A DNA stretch of 64,000 bases. Origin: Clostridiales bacterium (lineage in GTDB: Bacteria > Bacillota > Clostridia > Oscillospirales > Oscillospiraceae). Under the pieces are notes generated by a model. It saw only the letters and a program-made list of their open reading frames with translations. It did not search any database and had not been told where the DNA came from. The position numbers and the translations under genes are program-made. The stretch spans positions 1 through 64,000 of the forward strand of contig JAJUHC010000015.1 in NCBI GenBank assembly GCA_029268065.1, written 5' to 3'. Every line of letters begins with the position of its first letter. Position 1 is the stretch's first letter. Shown here one piece after another: positions 40,220 to 50,292 of the stretch.

Positions 40220-43200
40220 TTATTGCTTCTGCCGGCATATTTCTACGGCCTGATTTGTGCGGAAAAAGTACAGTATGCTTTTTGCGACGGGCTTGCCCGT
40301 TATGCGCTCCATTGCCTTTGCATAGGCCTCGAGCTGCGGCCTGTAGGTCTCCGCCCTTTCATACTGGCTCTCTTCCGTAACAAAATCGGTCTTGAAGTCT
40401 ATCACCGTAAGAAAACCGTCCTTTTCAAAGCAGCAGTCCACAACGCCCTGGAGCAGGATCTTTTCCCCCTCGCCGCCGCCGAAGTATTCCTCGGCGGGGA
40501 CAAGCAGCGAGAACTTGAATTCCCGCAGGATGTCTTCCGCCTCAAGCAGGCTCCTTCCGAGCTCCGACCTGAAAAATCCGAGTATCTTATCCGGCTCCGC
40601 CGCCTCCGCCTGCCGGGCTGTTATTATTTTTCGGGCCGAAAGCCGCTCTATTTCGGCTTTTATACCCTCAATGCTCCCGCATTTTTTATAGTCAATGTAC
40701 TGCATCACGAGATGCAGGGCTACGCCCCGCTCCGCGCCTCTGAGCGGCGAATCCTCCGCGGCGAATTTTGGGCGGTCGAAAACGTAGCTTTTTGCCCCAG
40801 TTTCAAGCATTTCGGCTTCTTCAGCGGCTTCCTTGTCAAGAAAACGCCCCTTAAGACCGGTCGCGGTGAGCTTCGACGGCAGCCTCACCGCCGCCTCGTG
40901 CGGATAGGCAAAGCCGAGCTTGCGTTTTATTTCCTCCAGCTCCGCTTCCAGGCCATCTCCCTCCGGCGGCTCCGCGGATACGCATTCTGGTGTTTCCGTC
41001 TCGGGAACGGAAACATTTTCACGCTCTATGTAGCGTATGTCCCAGGGGCTGTCGCCGCTTTCCTCCATAGTCAGGGTGTCCGTATCCCTGAACGCGCACG
41101 CCTCTTTCCTCAAAAGCGCGGCGAGCAGGAGCCATTCGCCCATGGAAGCGCAGCCGGACAGCACCTGCGGCGCGACGGGCGCCTTCGCGCAGAGCCTCAG
41201 CTTCTCAAGAAGCCGGTCTGCATTTTTCGACGAGCAGGTGACTATCAGCTTTTCCCTCGCCCTCGTCATCGCGACATAAAGGACCCGCAGCTCTTCCGCC
41301 ATCATTTCATCATTCATTCGTTTTGCTATCGCCATGCGCGGCAGCGTCGTGTATTCTATTTTCCGCTCAAGATCAAGCCTTTTCGGACCCACTCCAAGCT
41401 CCGAATGCACCAAAAGCGGCCTTCTCAGATCGTCCCTGTTGAACTGCTTGCCGGTATCGGCAATAATTACGACCGGATACTCCAAGCCCTTTGACTTGTG
41501 TATGCTGGTTATGGTGACGGCGTTGCCCGGGTCGCTCAGGCTTTGCGACGCGACCTCGCCGCCGCGCTTCATCAGCTTATTAAGCTGCGCCACAAAATCG
41601 AATAGCCCCTTGTAGCCCGCGCTTTCAAACTGCCTCGCCATTTCCAGCAGCGCCATGAGGTTGTTCCTTCGCTCGGCTCCGCCGTCCATCGCACCGAACA
41701 CGGCAAGCGCGGAGGTTTTTGTATAGATATGCCACACAAATTCGTCAACGCTCATATCGGAGGCGTCCAGCCTGAGCCCGTTCAGAAAATCGACGAACTC
41801 CGCGTACTTCGCGCTGCCGTCGGAGGCCTTTTTCAGCGCCGAATAGAAGTCCCCGTGCTTGTCTGCGGCCCTTATTTCCGCAAGCTCGTCGGGAGTGAAG
41901 CCGAAAAGCGGAGAGCGCAGAACCGAAATAAGCGCAACGTCCTGTCTTGGGTTGTCTATGACGGCAAGCAGGGAAACCATCACGCATATTTCGGTTTTGT
42001 TCCAGAAGCCGCCTCCGCTTTCTGTGTAAACCGGTATGTTGAGCCGACGGAGCGCCGCCGAATATACCTCAGCCTTTCCCCTGACGCTTCGAAGCAGTAT
42101 CGCTATGTCACCATAGGCAAGTCGGCGCTGCCCGTCCTTCTCCGTAACGAGCATTCCTCCGTCCACGAGCTCCCGTATACGCTCTGCCACAAAATCGGCT
42201 TCTATCTCTGACTTCTCGGGCTCGTCATCATCCTCCGATTTCGGGATCCCGATCAGGTTCAGCTCGAACGCCGCGTCCGGGCTGTCGGGGTAGTCTGTTT
42301 TTCCCTGATTGAGGCGCTCGTTCTCAGTGTAGTCCATTTCGCCAAACTCTTTTGACATTATGCTCGAAAAAACGAAATTAACGGCGTCCAGAACATTTTT
42401 GCGCGACCTGAAGTTGTCCTGGAGTATTATTTTTCTCGGTTCACCCTCGCCTGCACGGGCCGCGTCCGAAAACCCCTCGTATTTTCTGAGGAATATCGTA
42501 GGGTCGGCCAGCCTGAAGCGGTATATGGACTGCTTTACGTCGCCGACCATAAAAACGTTTCTCCCGTTTTTTGAAACCGCGCTTATTAAAAGATCCTGTA
42601 TCTCGTTTGCGTCCTGATACTCGTCCACCATTATCTCTATATAGCGTTCGGAAATCTCCTTTGCCTTGTCGCTCGCTTCGCCGTTTTCGCCGATAAGCAG
42701 GCGCAGGGCGAGATGTTCCATATCGCTGAAATCGAGTATGCGCCGTCTTGCCTTCTCCTGGGAAAACGCCTTGTCGAAATCAAGTGTGAGCGCCATGAGT
42801 CCCCGCACCGCAGGAAGCACGGCGGCTATATCCTCTAAAAGCTCGTCCGATGAGGCGTCAAAGGTTTCTCCGAGCTTCTCCATAGCCTTCTTGCAGGATT
42901 CGCGCACGCGCTTTGCCTCCTCGGCCTCGGGGCTTGAGCCGCCTCGCAGAGGCTTAAGCTTGGGAAAGGGAAGAGGAAGCAGTCCGCGCGCTTTGTCCCA
43001 GCCCTCGGAGAGGGCGCGCGCAAGGCCTTTCAGCGCCTCGAGGGTTTCGCTGAAGCTGTCGTAATAAGCGGCGCGAAGCGCGGCGTCGGCTTCCAGGGAT
43101 TTTACCGCCCGGGAGAGCTGCCCCAGCCAGTATTCGACGTCCGCCGCTGACTTCTCCAGAATTATTTTGCCCCAGGGCGTTTCCGCGACGTCCTTCGCTT

Positions 43201-43813
43201 TTGAGCACGTTTCAAGCTCATATATCCGCTCCGACGCCCATTTTTCCGGCCAGGGGTGGCTTTTCAGCTTTGAGTAGAACTCAAATACAAGGGGCTGCAG
43301 CTTAGAGTCGTCTCTGCCCGCCGCCATCGTGTCCGCAAGCAGCTCAAAATCGCCGTCCATGTCCTCATAGCGGCTGTTCAGCAAATCGTCCAGCACCTTC
43401 TGCATAATCAGTTCGCTCTCGTCGGACTCCGCCACCCTGAAGTCGGGAGAAATGCCGAGGATATGCGCGTTCTCTCGCAGAATGGCGCCGCAGAAGGAGT
43501 GTATGGTCGAAATCGGCGCCTTGTAAACCAGGGGTATCTGCCGGCGGAGATGGCTGCTTGCGGGGTTTTCAGCCAGGCGTTCGTTTATTTCATCCAGAAT
43601 TTTGGAGCGCAGCTCCGCCGCCGCCGATTTTGTATATGTGATTATGAGAAATTTGTCAATATCCACAGGATTTTGGGCGGCCGCGACTCTTGACAGGAGC
43701 CTTTCCACCAGCACCTTGGTCTTTCCGGAACCCGCCGCCGCCGCGACGAGCAGGGCGCCTCCCCTGTTCTCTATCGCTGCCCGCTGGCTGGGAGTGTAAT
43801 TGACGGAGCCCAT
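40220..43813 (-). CDS. addA: ATP-dependent helicase/nuclease subunit A (AddA)
   Basis: The 1197-residue UvrD-family helicase-nuclease is the motor of the AddAB double-strand-break resection complex, the Firmicute counterpart of RecBCD. Walker A is [15 protein letters not shown] near residue 30. Helicase motifs [18 protein letters not shown] and [12 protein letters not shown] follow. The C-terminal RecB-type nuclease carries VIDFKTDFV. It overlaps the addB stop by four bases (ATGA), ensuring co-translation. Length matches the family (~1200). Confidence 0.96.
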   Translation of the reverse strand: MGSVNYTPSQRAAIENRGGALLVAAAAGSGKTKVLVERLLSRVAAAQNPVDIDKFLIITYTKSAAAELRSKILDEINERLAENPASSHLRRQIPLVYKAPISTIHSFCGAILRENAHILGISPDFRVAESDESELIMQKVLDDLLNSRYEDMDGDFELLADTMAAGRDDSKLQPLVFEFYSKLKSHPWPEKWASERIYELETCSKAKDVAETPWGKIILEKSAADVEYWLGQLSRAVKSLEADAALRAAYYDSFSETLEALKGLARALSEGWDKARGLLPLPFPKLKPLRGGSSPEAEEAKRVRESCKKAMEKLGETFDASSDELLEDIAAVLPAVRGLMALTLDFDKAFSQEKARRRILDFSDMEHLALRLLIGENGEASDKAKEISERYIEIMVDEYQDANEIQDLLISAVSKNGRNVFMVGDVKQSIYRFRLADPTIFLRKYEGFSDAARAGEGEPRKIILQDNFRSRKNVLDAVNFVFSSIMSKEFGEMDYTENERLNQGKTDYPDSPDAAFELNLIGIPKSEDDDEPEKSEIEADFVAERIRELVDGGMLVTEKDGQRRLAYGDIAILLRSVRGKAEVYSAALRRLNIPVYTESGGGFWNKTEICVMVSLLAVIDNPRQDVALISVLRSPLFGFTPDELAEIRAADKHGDFYSALKKASDGSAKYAEFVDFLNGLRLDASDMSVDEFVWHIYTKTSALAVFGAMDGGAERRNNLMALLEMARQFESAGYKGLFDFVAQLNKLMKRGGEVASQSLSDPGNAVTITSIHKSKGLEYPVVIIADTGKQFNRDDLRRPLLVHSELGVGPKRLDLERKIEYTTLPRMAIAKRMNDEMMAEELRVLYVAMTRAREKLIVTCSSKNADRLLEKLRLCAKAPVAPQVLSGCASMGEWLLLAALLRKEACAFRDTDTLTMEESGDSPWDIRYIERENVSVPETETPECVSAEPPEGDGLEAELEEIKRKLGFAYPHEAAVRLPSKLTATGLKGRFLDKEAAEEAEMLETGAKSYVFDRPKFAAEDSPLRGAERGVALHLVMQYIDYKKCGSIEGIKAEIERLSARKIITARQAEAAEPDKILGFFRSELGRSLLEAEDILREFKFSLLVPAEEYFGGGEGEKILLQGVVDCCFEKDGFLTVIDFKTDFVTEESQYERAETYRPQLEAYAKAMERITGKPVAKSILYFFRTNQAVEICRQKQ

Positions 43814-46800
43814 CAGTCACCCCTCCTCTCTACCGCTTCCCAGAACTCGGAGGCCTTGAGATGCTTCAAATACCTTCTTTTATCCTTTCTTTCGTCAAAG
43901 TGGCAGGCCGCCGTATAGTCGCAGTAATCGCAGGGGCCGCCGCCGTATTTGCAGAACGGATCCGCGCTTATGTTTCCTTTGAGCATCTCTTCTCCAATCT
44001 CCCTGAGCGATCTTTCAATGTGAGCGCCGAGCTTTCCGAGCTGTTCAAGCGTCGCGAGGTTGTCCGCCTTAAGCTGGCCGTCCTTTGTAAACTTCACGGG
44101 CAGAAACACCTTCTCGCCCTTTTCCATCGCCTCTATTACTTCAGGCTCGTTCAAAAGTATCCCGCTTCGCACAAGGCTTTTCCTGCGTGCCGCTTTTATC
44201 TCCTCCTCGCTCGCGCTCCGGCCCAGCCCCAGATAAACGTCCCTGGCCGGAGCATAAAGCACGCCCGCCGGGACTATCTCGCGCCCGTAAAGCTCTCCGC
44301 CGTATTTTTCCAGCGTAAAGAGGTATATAAGCATCTGCATTCCCATGCCGTACCATATGTCGGACAAATCGAAAGCCTTTTTGCCCGTCTTGTAGTCCAC
44401 CACGCGAAGGTAGAGCTTATCGTTTCTGAGCCAGCCGTCTATGCGGTCTACGACTCCGCTCACGCTGATTTCCATGCCGCCGCTCCTTACCATGGCGGGG
44501 GGCACTTTTCCGTCTCCAAATTCAAGCTCAAAGCTGAGCGGAGTGAACTCGGAGCGCTTCAGCTCCTCTACCATATCGTCGACAATCGTGTATACGTCCT
44601 TTACAAGCCGGTTAAAGAGGTATGTAAAGCGCCCGCCCTTGTCGTTTGTCCCGCCAAGTCTCTCCTCCGCGTATTTTTGGACGTAGAACGCCGTGAGAGC
44701 AAAATAGTCCTTTCTCTCGGCCGAGCTCAAAGGGCCCTTTTTCTTCAAATCTCCTATGACGCTTTCCAGCACATAGTGCAGAAAGGTGCCCATTTCCGGA
44801 GCATCAAAGCCCGCTTCCTTCCTTGGCTCCGCCTTAAGTCCGTACTGGAGGAAGTATGAGAACTTGCAGGAGTAGAACCTGTCGATTCGGGAGGCCGAAA
44901 GTCGGAGCCTGCTCCCGTATATGCTCTGGACCGATGATGGAGAGAGAGAGCCTCTGTCGGCTCCCGCAGCCATAAGAATCCTCTCCATTTCATGCTTTTT
45001 TCCGGCGTCGCCTTCAAAATACAGCCGCGCCGCTCTCGCGCGCGGGGTATCCGCGCCGGATAACGCAAGCTCAAAGCAGGGTGCGGCTGCCGCCGTAAGA
45101 TATGATGCGTTAAGAGAGCTCTCGTCCTCGGTCTTTACGCCGAGCAAAGCCTCCATCCTGCCAATAATGTAAGAAGGGCGCTTTTTCGTCCCTCCGACGC
45201 TTTTTGGATAACTTAGCACGAGCCGCTCCGTCGCCCTTGTAAGGCAGGAGTACATCGTGAGATACTCGCGCATGATACGCTCCTCCGTTCCTCCGCTGAG
45301 CTCAAAGCCAAGGCGGAGCAGCTCTTCGCGCTCCGTATCGTTGATTATGCCGGAGCCTTCTCCCACCATAGGAAGCGCATCGTCAGTCGCGCCGAGAACG
45401 AGAAGGCACTTTATGCCGCCGGCGCGCATCCTCGTCATATCCCCGGCCGACACCGCGTCCAGGGTCAGCGGTATTGTCGCGACTCCGTAGCTTGAAAGCA
45501 CCGTCCTGAAAAGTCTTGAAAACTCGTCGGCGCTCATCGGAAGCTCTCCCAGTATGGCGGCGCACTGTTCCATTACCCTTACCAGTATGCCCCAAAGCTG
45601 GGAGTACTCCTCCGCAGTCTTTTCGCGCCCGAGAGCCCTGAATTGCTCCGTCTTTTCCTTCAGCCTCTCCGGAAGCCCGATATCCTCTACGAACGAATAG
45701 AGCGCCTTTATTATACCGACGGCGGTTCCCGCCGCGCTTACGGCTCCGTCGAGGCGTTTCAGCGGTCCCGCAGCCAAGCGGCGCAGCCTGTCTATTTCAG
45801 CGAGCCTCAGCGCATCCTCGTCGGTAATTTCCGGAACGTAGCCGCGCGGGCTCATGCTCCATGGCTCTTCCCTGTTCCACAGCTTCGCACCGCGTATGTT
45901 CCACTTCAGCACATAGTTTTCGAGCTGGTCACACTCCTCGGCGGAAACTCCCGCGAGTCCCGTCTTCAGATACCTGAAGACGCTCGGGTAGTCCCAGTCC
46001 TGCGTAACGACATCGAGCGCCGAGCTCATAAGGCTGAGGACAGGCTTTTGAAGTATGTCAGCTTTCCGGTTAAGAAAAAGCGGTATCCCGTATTTTGAAA
46101 ACACATTTTCAATGACGGCCTCGTATTTTTCAAAGCCCCTGGCCGTCACCGCGAGCTCGCGCCACCTGTAACCTTCGTCACGCACAAGCCTTATAAGCTC
46201 CGCCGCCGCAATCGCGCATTCGGAATCCATCGTGTCCGCCGCGATCAGCCTCACGGCCGAGCTTTCGCCCTTAAACGGCGTTTTATCACGCCCGAAGAGC
46301 TTCTGCTCCAAATACTCAAGCTCAGGCGCCGCCGTGCCGCTTATCGGCTTTAGCTCGATCGTTGAGCACCTTACCCCGAGAGCGTCCGCAAGCCGTACAA
46401 GCTTGAACCGCGTTTTTTCCGCTATATAGAAGGCATCCTCGTCCCCTCTGCCGGGGAGGGTCACGGTAAGGTCGGCGCCCTTCCTGAGAAGCTCGCCCAG
46501 CACCTTCATTTCGAGAGCCGTAAAGTCCGAAAAGCCGTCGATATAAATATGTCCTCCGACACCAACGGAGCTCCCGCCTATTTGCTCCGCAAGCTTTTCG
46601 AGCCGAAGCGAGGGATCCTGCATCCCGCTTTGGAGCATCGCCTCAAAGGCTCCGGATATGAGCGAAAGATCGTGTAATTTGTCCTTCAGGGAGCCTTCCG
46701 GCAATTCTCCGCCGAGAAGCTCCTCCGGCATTATGCAGCAGCTCTTAAGCTCGTCCGCAGCCTTCAGCAGCCCCTTGAGAAAGTCTGCCTTCGCCGCTAC

Positions 46801-47127
46801 GTTGCCGTAAACCTTCAGACTCGGCAAAACGCTCGAGAACGCAAGGCTCATAACGAGCAGCCTTCCGCCCTCGTCCATAACGGTTTCCGAAAGACCGCCC
46901 GTTTCGGCAAAAACACGGTCGGCGAGCAGCAGAAAGGTCACGACCTCCCCGTACAAGCTGAGGCTGTCGCCGCAAAATTCCGAAAGCGCCCGCGCGGCCG
47001 CGTGCGAATACTGCTCGGGCACAAGCAGGTATGTCCCGCCCTTTTTCGCGTCCACGCACTTTTTTATTTCGCTCATTATGCGGCTTGTCTTGCCGCTGCG
47101 CGCTCTGCCCGTGATTATAGTAAGCAT
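43813..47127 (-). CDS. addB: ATP-dependent helicase/nuclease subunit B (AddB)
   Basis: The 1104-residue partner of AddA reads the Chi-like recombination signal. It has an N-terminal Walker A (GRARSGKT, residues ~7-14) and a degenerate helicase region. The C-terminal nuclease domain includes VVDYKTGKKAF. The [4Fe-4S] site that staples this nuclease domain is visible as the Cys of FYSCKFSYFLQ plus the closing cluster CKYGGGPCDYCDYTAAC. It is the first gene of addB-addA. The start has GGGTGAGAAA upstream. Confidence 0.95.
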   Translation of the reverse strand: MLTIITGRARSGKTSRIMSEIKKCVDAKKGGTYLLVPEQYSHAAARALSEFCGDSLSLYGEVVTFLLLADRVFAETGGLSETVMDEGGRLLVMSLAFSSVLPSLKVYGNVAAKADFLKGLLKAADELKSCCIMPEELLGGELPEGSLKDKLHDLSLISGAFEAMLQSGMQDPSLRLEKLAEQIGGSSVGVGGHIYIDGFSDFTALEMKVLGELLRKGADLTVTLPGRGDEDAFYIAEKTRFKLVRLADALGVRCSTIELKPISGTAAPELEYLEQKLFGRDKTPFKGESSAVRLIAADTMDSECAIAAAELIRLVRDEGYRWRELAVTARGFEKYEAVIENVFSKYGIPLFLNRKADILQKPVLSLMSSALDVVTQDWDYPSVFRYLKTGLAGVSAEECDQLENYVLKWNIRGAKLWNREEPWSMSPRGYVPEITDEDALRLAEIDRLRRLAAGPLKRLDGAVSAAGTAVGIIKALYSFVEDIGLPERLKEKTEQFRALGREKTAEEYSQLWGILVRVMEQCAAILGELPMSADEFSRLFRTVLSSYGVATIPLTLDAVSAGDMTRMRAGGIKCLLVLGATDDALPMVGEGSGIINDTEREELLRLGFELSGGTEERIMREYLTMYSCLTRATERLVLSYPKSVGGTKKRPSYIIGRMEALLGVKTEDESSLNASYLTAAAAPCFELALSGADTPRARAARLYFEGDAGKKHEMERILMAAGADRGSLSPSSVQSIYGSRLRLSASRIDRFYSCKFSYFLQYGLKAEPRKEAGFDAPEMGTFLHYVLESVIGDLKKKGPLSSAERKDYFALTAFYVQKYAEERLGGTNDKGGRFTYLFNRLVKDVYTIVDDMVEELKRSEFTPLSFELEFGDGKVPPAMVRSGGMEISVSGVVDRIDGWLRNDKLYLRVVDYKTGKKAFDLSDIWYGMGMQMLIYLFTLEKYGGELYGREIVPAGVLYAPARDVYLGLGRSASEEEIKAARRKSLVRSGILLNEPEVIEAMEKGEKVFLPVKFTKDGQLKADNLATLEQLGKLGAHIERSLREIGEEMLKGNISADPFCKYGGGPCDYCDYTAACHFDERKDKRRYLKHLKASEFWEAVERRGD

Positions 47128-47211
47128 TTTCTCACCCGCACGTCGATTGATAAGCTTATTATATCAAAAAGAAGCTGAAAAGGCACTTGAAAATCGGTTT
47201 TCACAAACAAA

Positions 47212-47237
47212 AAGCAGCCCCGCCCAAGGGGCCGCTT
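47212..47237 (-). terminator. Terminator of spoIIR
   Basis: GCAGCCCC (47214-47221) pairs with GGGGCCGC (47228-47235) with one mismatch. The minus-strand T run follows. Confidence 0.65.
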
Positions 47238-47254
47238 CGTTTGCTCTGATTTGA

Positions 47255-47887
47255 TTACGATATCGCGTACTCCGCCGCTTCGCTTTGGCTCATCGCAAGC
47301 TCCAACCGGGACAAAAGCTCCAGAAGCTTGAACTTGACGACATAACCCTCTGAGTCCTCAGTGATGATTTTTATGGTTTCTTCGCTGAGCCCGAGCTTTT
47401 TGAAATCAGTTTTTTTCTCCGCGGCGGTCAGGCACAATGGAGGGAACACGACGCACCACCAGTTTTTGCCCGCCCCGTTTCCTATTATCACTCGAAGCGA
47501 GGTATAGCTGCCCGCGGGAAGGCTGAAGCTTCCGTACCTTACTGTGGGAAAGCTCTCCACCCCGAGGCTCGCAGAAACCGGATAGTCTTTTCCGAGTTCA
47601 CCTACCTTCTCCAAGGCGGCGGCAACGAGAAGCTCTCTGTTTTCCTTTATTATTTTTTCCGCCGCGCTCTTGTCGCGGCAACCATCAAGAAGCGCATTCA
47701 GTTTTCTGAGCACCTCATCCCGCACAGCGAGCTTGATGCTCTGGTCTTCGGGGCTGTCCGAATTTGCGACGACGTGGAGCCTTATAAGGTTTTCGCTCAG
47801 CTCCGCCCGCCGCGCGGACACCTGACCGCCGAGCACGGAAAGAATTATCGCGATAAAAAGGGCTATCTCCCAGGCTTTGATCTTCAT
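47255..47887 (-). CDS. spoIIR: Stage II sporulation protein R (SpoIIR)
   Basis: SpoIIR is the forespore signal protein that crosses the septum and triggers SpoIIGA to process pro-sigma-E in the mother cell. The 210-residue protein has a membrane or signal segment (IALFIAIILSVLGG, ~8-22) and the family core LIRLHVVANSDSPEDQSIKLAVRDEVL, given here as two parts: RLHVVANSDS and QSIKLAVRD. WWCVVFPPLCL is also conserved. The ATG directly follows the T run of a hairpin whose 3' arm holds the GGAG ribosome-binding site. Confidence 0.93.
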   Translation of the reverse strand: MKIKAWEIALFIAIILSVLGGQVSARRAELSENLIRLHVVANSDSPEDQSIKLAVRDEVLRKLNALLDGCRDKSAAEKIIKENRELLVAAALEKVGELGKDYPVSASLGVESFPTVRYGSFSLPAGSYTSLRVIIGNGAGKNWWCVVFPPLCLTAAEKKTDFKKLGLSEETIKIITEDSEGYVVKFKLLELLSRLELAMSQSEAAEYAIS

Positions 47888-47929
47888 AAAAAAACTCCGA
47901 TACTATGTAAAATTCATTTACAGTATCGG
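47888..47929 (-). terminator. Stem-loop between ispE and spoIIR that contains the spoIIR ribosome-binding site
   Basis: On the minus strand CCGATAC (47929-47923) pairs with GTATCGG (47903-47897) and TGTAAA pairs with TTTACA inside, with a 2-nt bulge and 5-nt loop. GAG and seven T follow, ending at the spoIIR ATG. GGAG (47898-47895), the only Shine-Dalgarno for spoIIR, straddles the end of the 3' arm. It can act as an ispE terminator. Confidence 0.7.
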
Positions 47930-47950
47930 CGTTTTTGTTCAGTTTTATAC
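47922..47950 (-). promoter_or_regulatory. Candidate sigma-F promoter of spoIIR
   Basis: Minus strand: GTATA (47950-47946), 15-bp spacer, GCCGATACT (47930-47922). The B. subtilis sigma-F consensus is GYWTA, N15, GGNRANANT. All strongly conserved positions fit except the second G of the -10. SpoIIR is sigma-F-dependent in B. subtilis. The -35 overlaps the ispE stop codon, and the -10 is the 5' arm of the hairpin. Confidence 0.6.
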
Positions 47951-48814
47951 ATATTTTTCCATGGTCTCCGCCAGAAAGCACTCGTCATACTGTTTTTTCA
48001 TAAGGGCAAACGCTTTTTCCGCTGTTTCCTCATCGTCGTAAAGCCCGAACACGGCCGAGCCCGTACCTGTCATGGAGGCTCCGAGCGCTCCTGTGTCCAG
48101 CAATTTGGATTTTATACTCCGGATTTCAGAGTACCTTTGAGGAAGCACATCCTCGAACACATTATACATTCGGCGCGCCACCCCCGCAAGGCAGCCCTGT
48201 TCTATGGAAATAAGCATACCGTCAATATCGGGGCGGTGTTTCAGCGCCGAGCTGTCTATCACTGAAAACAGCTCCGCCGTGGATATGGGAAACGGCGGCT
48301 TGCATATAAGCACGCGGCACCTCGGCATAGCTTTCAGCTCCGTCATTATTTCTCCCCGCCCTTTGCAGAGGACGGTTCCTCCCCCGACGCAGAAGGGCAG
48401 ATCCGAACCAAGCTTTTCCGCAAGCGACTCAAGCTCCTTCTGCTTGAAGCCTATCGAAAAATAATCGTTCAGCGCCCTCAGGACAGCCGCTCCGTCGGTG
48501 CTCCCCCCCGCCATACCGGCGCATACGGGAATCCTCTTTTTGATTTTTATCACGCAGCCGCGCGGAGGCGTCCCGGAGGCCTCAAAAAACAGCCTTACCG
48601 CCCTTACGGCGATGTTTTTGTCGCCCTTCGGCAGAAAATAGAGGTTTGACTCCGCCGTTATTGAGGCCTGGTCATTGAACGTGATGTCGATATCGTCGCA
48701 AAGGTCCACGCTCTGCATAACCGTGGCTATCTCGTGGTAGCCGCTGTCCATTTTCCGCACCACGTCAAGGCAGAGGTTTATCTTTGCATACGCCTTTACG
48801 CTGATATCGCCCAT
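47945..48814 (-). CDS. ispE: 4-diphosphocytidyl-2-C-methyl-D-erythritol kinase
   Basis: IspE phosphorylates CDP-ME in the MEP pathway for isoprenoids. This 289-residue GHMP kinase has KAYAKINLCLDV at the start, the ATP-loop PVCAGMAGGSTDGAAVLRALN (shown by its PVCAGMAGGS core) and the C-terminal GASMTGTGSAVFGLY motif. The ATG at 48814 has GAGG upstream; earlier in-frame starts lack a site. spoIIR lies 57 bp downstream on the same strand, a neighbourhood also seen in other clostridia as far as I recall. Confidence 0.95.
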   Translation of the reverse strand: MGDISVKAYAKINLCLDVVRKMDSGYHEIATVMQSVDLCDDIDITFNDQASITAESNLYFLPKGDKNIAVRAVRLFFEASGTPPRGCVIKIKKRIPVCAGMAGGSTDGAAVLRALNDYFSIGFKQKELESLAEKLGSDLPFCVGGGTVLCKGRGEIMTELKAMPRCRVLICKPPFPISTAELFSVIDSSALKHRPDIDGMLISIEQGCLAGVARRMYNVFEDVLPQRYSEIRSIKSKLLDTGALGASMTGTGSAVFGLYDDEETAEKAFALMKKQYDECFLAETMEKYV

Positions 48815-48987
48815 GTTAACCTCACACGCACTTTCACGCACAATTTGTTATATAAGCCTGCCGTGCAGATACACATTTCGGTTTTCCCCGGTTCCGTTAA
48901 CCCGAAAAACCGTCCCGGCCCGCCCAATCGCGCACAACTTAGGAAAACGCTTGCAAGGCGGCGCTTCCGCCAGTAATCAGATGCCGT

Positions 48988-50274
48988 CTAGAGCACTATT
49001 TTCCTGCACTCCAGATAATATCTCTTGTCGTTGGCGCTGCCCATGGAGAAGGTCTTTCTCGGCAGCACGCCATCCTTGATTATCGAGGGAAAAAGGCTGC
49101 CTTTTTCTATCGCGGGAAGCACGAAGCCGAGCCTTCCGGGCTTCTGCGAGAGCTTCACCACAACGTCGTCGCCGTGGACATAGTCTATCCTTCCTCCGGC
49201 TTTCGGAACATATTCGTCAAGGAACTTGGAAAGCGCGCCTATCGCGAGCTCCCCGTTTAATTTTGAAAGGCTGACTATTCCTGCGCAGCCGTTGTAAACG
49301 TAGACTATCTCGTGATCTCCTCCGGGACCCGTGTGGGCGTCCGGATAGTATTCAAGCAGCGCGTCGAGCATAGCCTTGGGGTCGACGTCAAACACCACTC
49401 GGTTGATCGGCTGGAATTCAAGAGATTCGTCGCAGAGATTCACTATTTCCACAATGGCGTAGCGCGCGGGATGCGCTTTCCGCTCCTCCTCGCTCAGCGT
49501 CTGCTTAAGCTGCTCCCACCACGCCTTGGCGGAGGCGAGGGAGTGGTTGCCGTCCCCCACGGCGAATATCATGACCGGCTCGCCCTTAAGCCCGTAGCGC
49601 CTGTTGAAGTCCTCGCAGCAGCCGAATTCGGCCACCGAATCCCTGACCCTTTCCGCAAGCTCACCCGAAACCTGATAACCCGTTATGTGTCCGCCCTTTT
49701 CCATAAGCTCAAAGTCGTAGAGCATCTTCATGGCGCCCTTCTCCTTCGAAAGGGGGGCTATCAGCCTCTCCTCAGGGTCGTCGGCCAGCATGAGCACATG
49801 CGTAAGCTCTAGCGGAGCGCCGTCGCGCAGCTTTATGCGCACGGGAAGCTTCTCCACGACCGTGCCCTCCGTTGCCCTTACGGCCGGTTTTGAGCCCTTG
49901 GCAAAGTCGTACGCCTCTAAATCGACCGCTCCCACTATGCCTCTCCGGAGCTTGCCGTTATATAGTCTCCGCTCCACATACACATATGAATCCCTGCACA
50001 GCTTGAAAACTCCACGGCTTTCGTATTCCGCCATGGTCTTTTTTGTGCCGGATATAAGCTCATCCAGATTCAGGTACTTGTATGTATGCTCCGGCAGCAT
50101 GAGCCTGAGCGTGCTTGGGCTGTCGCCTACAAAGGCGTCCGCCCTCTCCCAGTATTCCGGCTCTGAGGTATGCTGGTCGCAGGCCACAACGCTCCATTTC
50201 ACCATATCGCAGTCTGCGGGTATCAGAAAATCGCAAGGCATAAACAGGTTTCTGAAGTCGCTTTTATCCATCAA
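48988..50274 (-). CDS. DUF1015-family protein
   Basis: The 428-residue DUF1015 member shows FMPCDFLIPADCDMVKWSVVACDQHTSEPEYW near the start (key elements CDFLIP and ACDQHTSEPEYW), AVGDGNHSLASAKAWWE in the middle and HGDD near the end. The biochemical function is not established. In many clostridia these genes lie beside serine-biosynthesis genes. Here it is the last gene of an Lrp-aminotransferase-ApgM operon, 18 bp after apgM, which supports a role in amino-acid metabolism. Either of two adjacent ATG codons may be used. Confidence 0.88.
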   Translation of the reverse strand: MMDKSDFRNLFMPCDFLIPADCDMVKWSVVACDQHTSEPEYWERADAFVGDSPSTLRLMLPEHTYKYLNLDELISGTKKTMAEYESRGVFKLCRDSYVYVERRLYNGKLRRGIVGAVDLEAYDFAKGSKPAVRATEGTVVEKLPVRIKLRDGAPLELTHVLMLADDPEERLIAPLSKEKGAMKMLYDFELMEKGGHITGYQVSGELAERVRDSVAEFGCCEDFNRRYGLKGEPVMIFAVGDGNHSLASAKAWWEQLKQTLSEEERKAHPARYAIVEIVNLCDESLEFQPINRVVFDVDPKAMLDALLEYYPDAHTGPGGDHEIVYVYNGCAGIVSLSKLNGELAIGALSKFLDEYVPKAGGRIDYVHGDDVVVKLSQKPGRLGFVLPAIEKGSLFPSIIKDGVLPRKTFSMGSANDKRYYLECRKIVL

Positions 50275-50292
50275 TCTTTATCCCATCTGTCA

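Noticed and set aside
40136-41494. 452-residue plus-strand frame opposite the addA 3' end
   Set aside because: It is antisense to the AddA nuclease domain, with no start signal or domain pattern.
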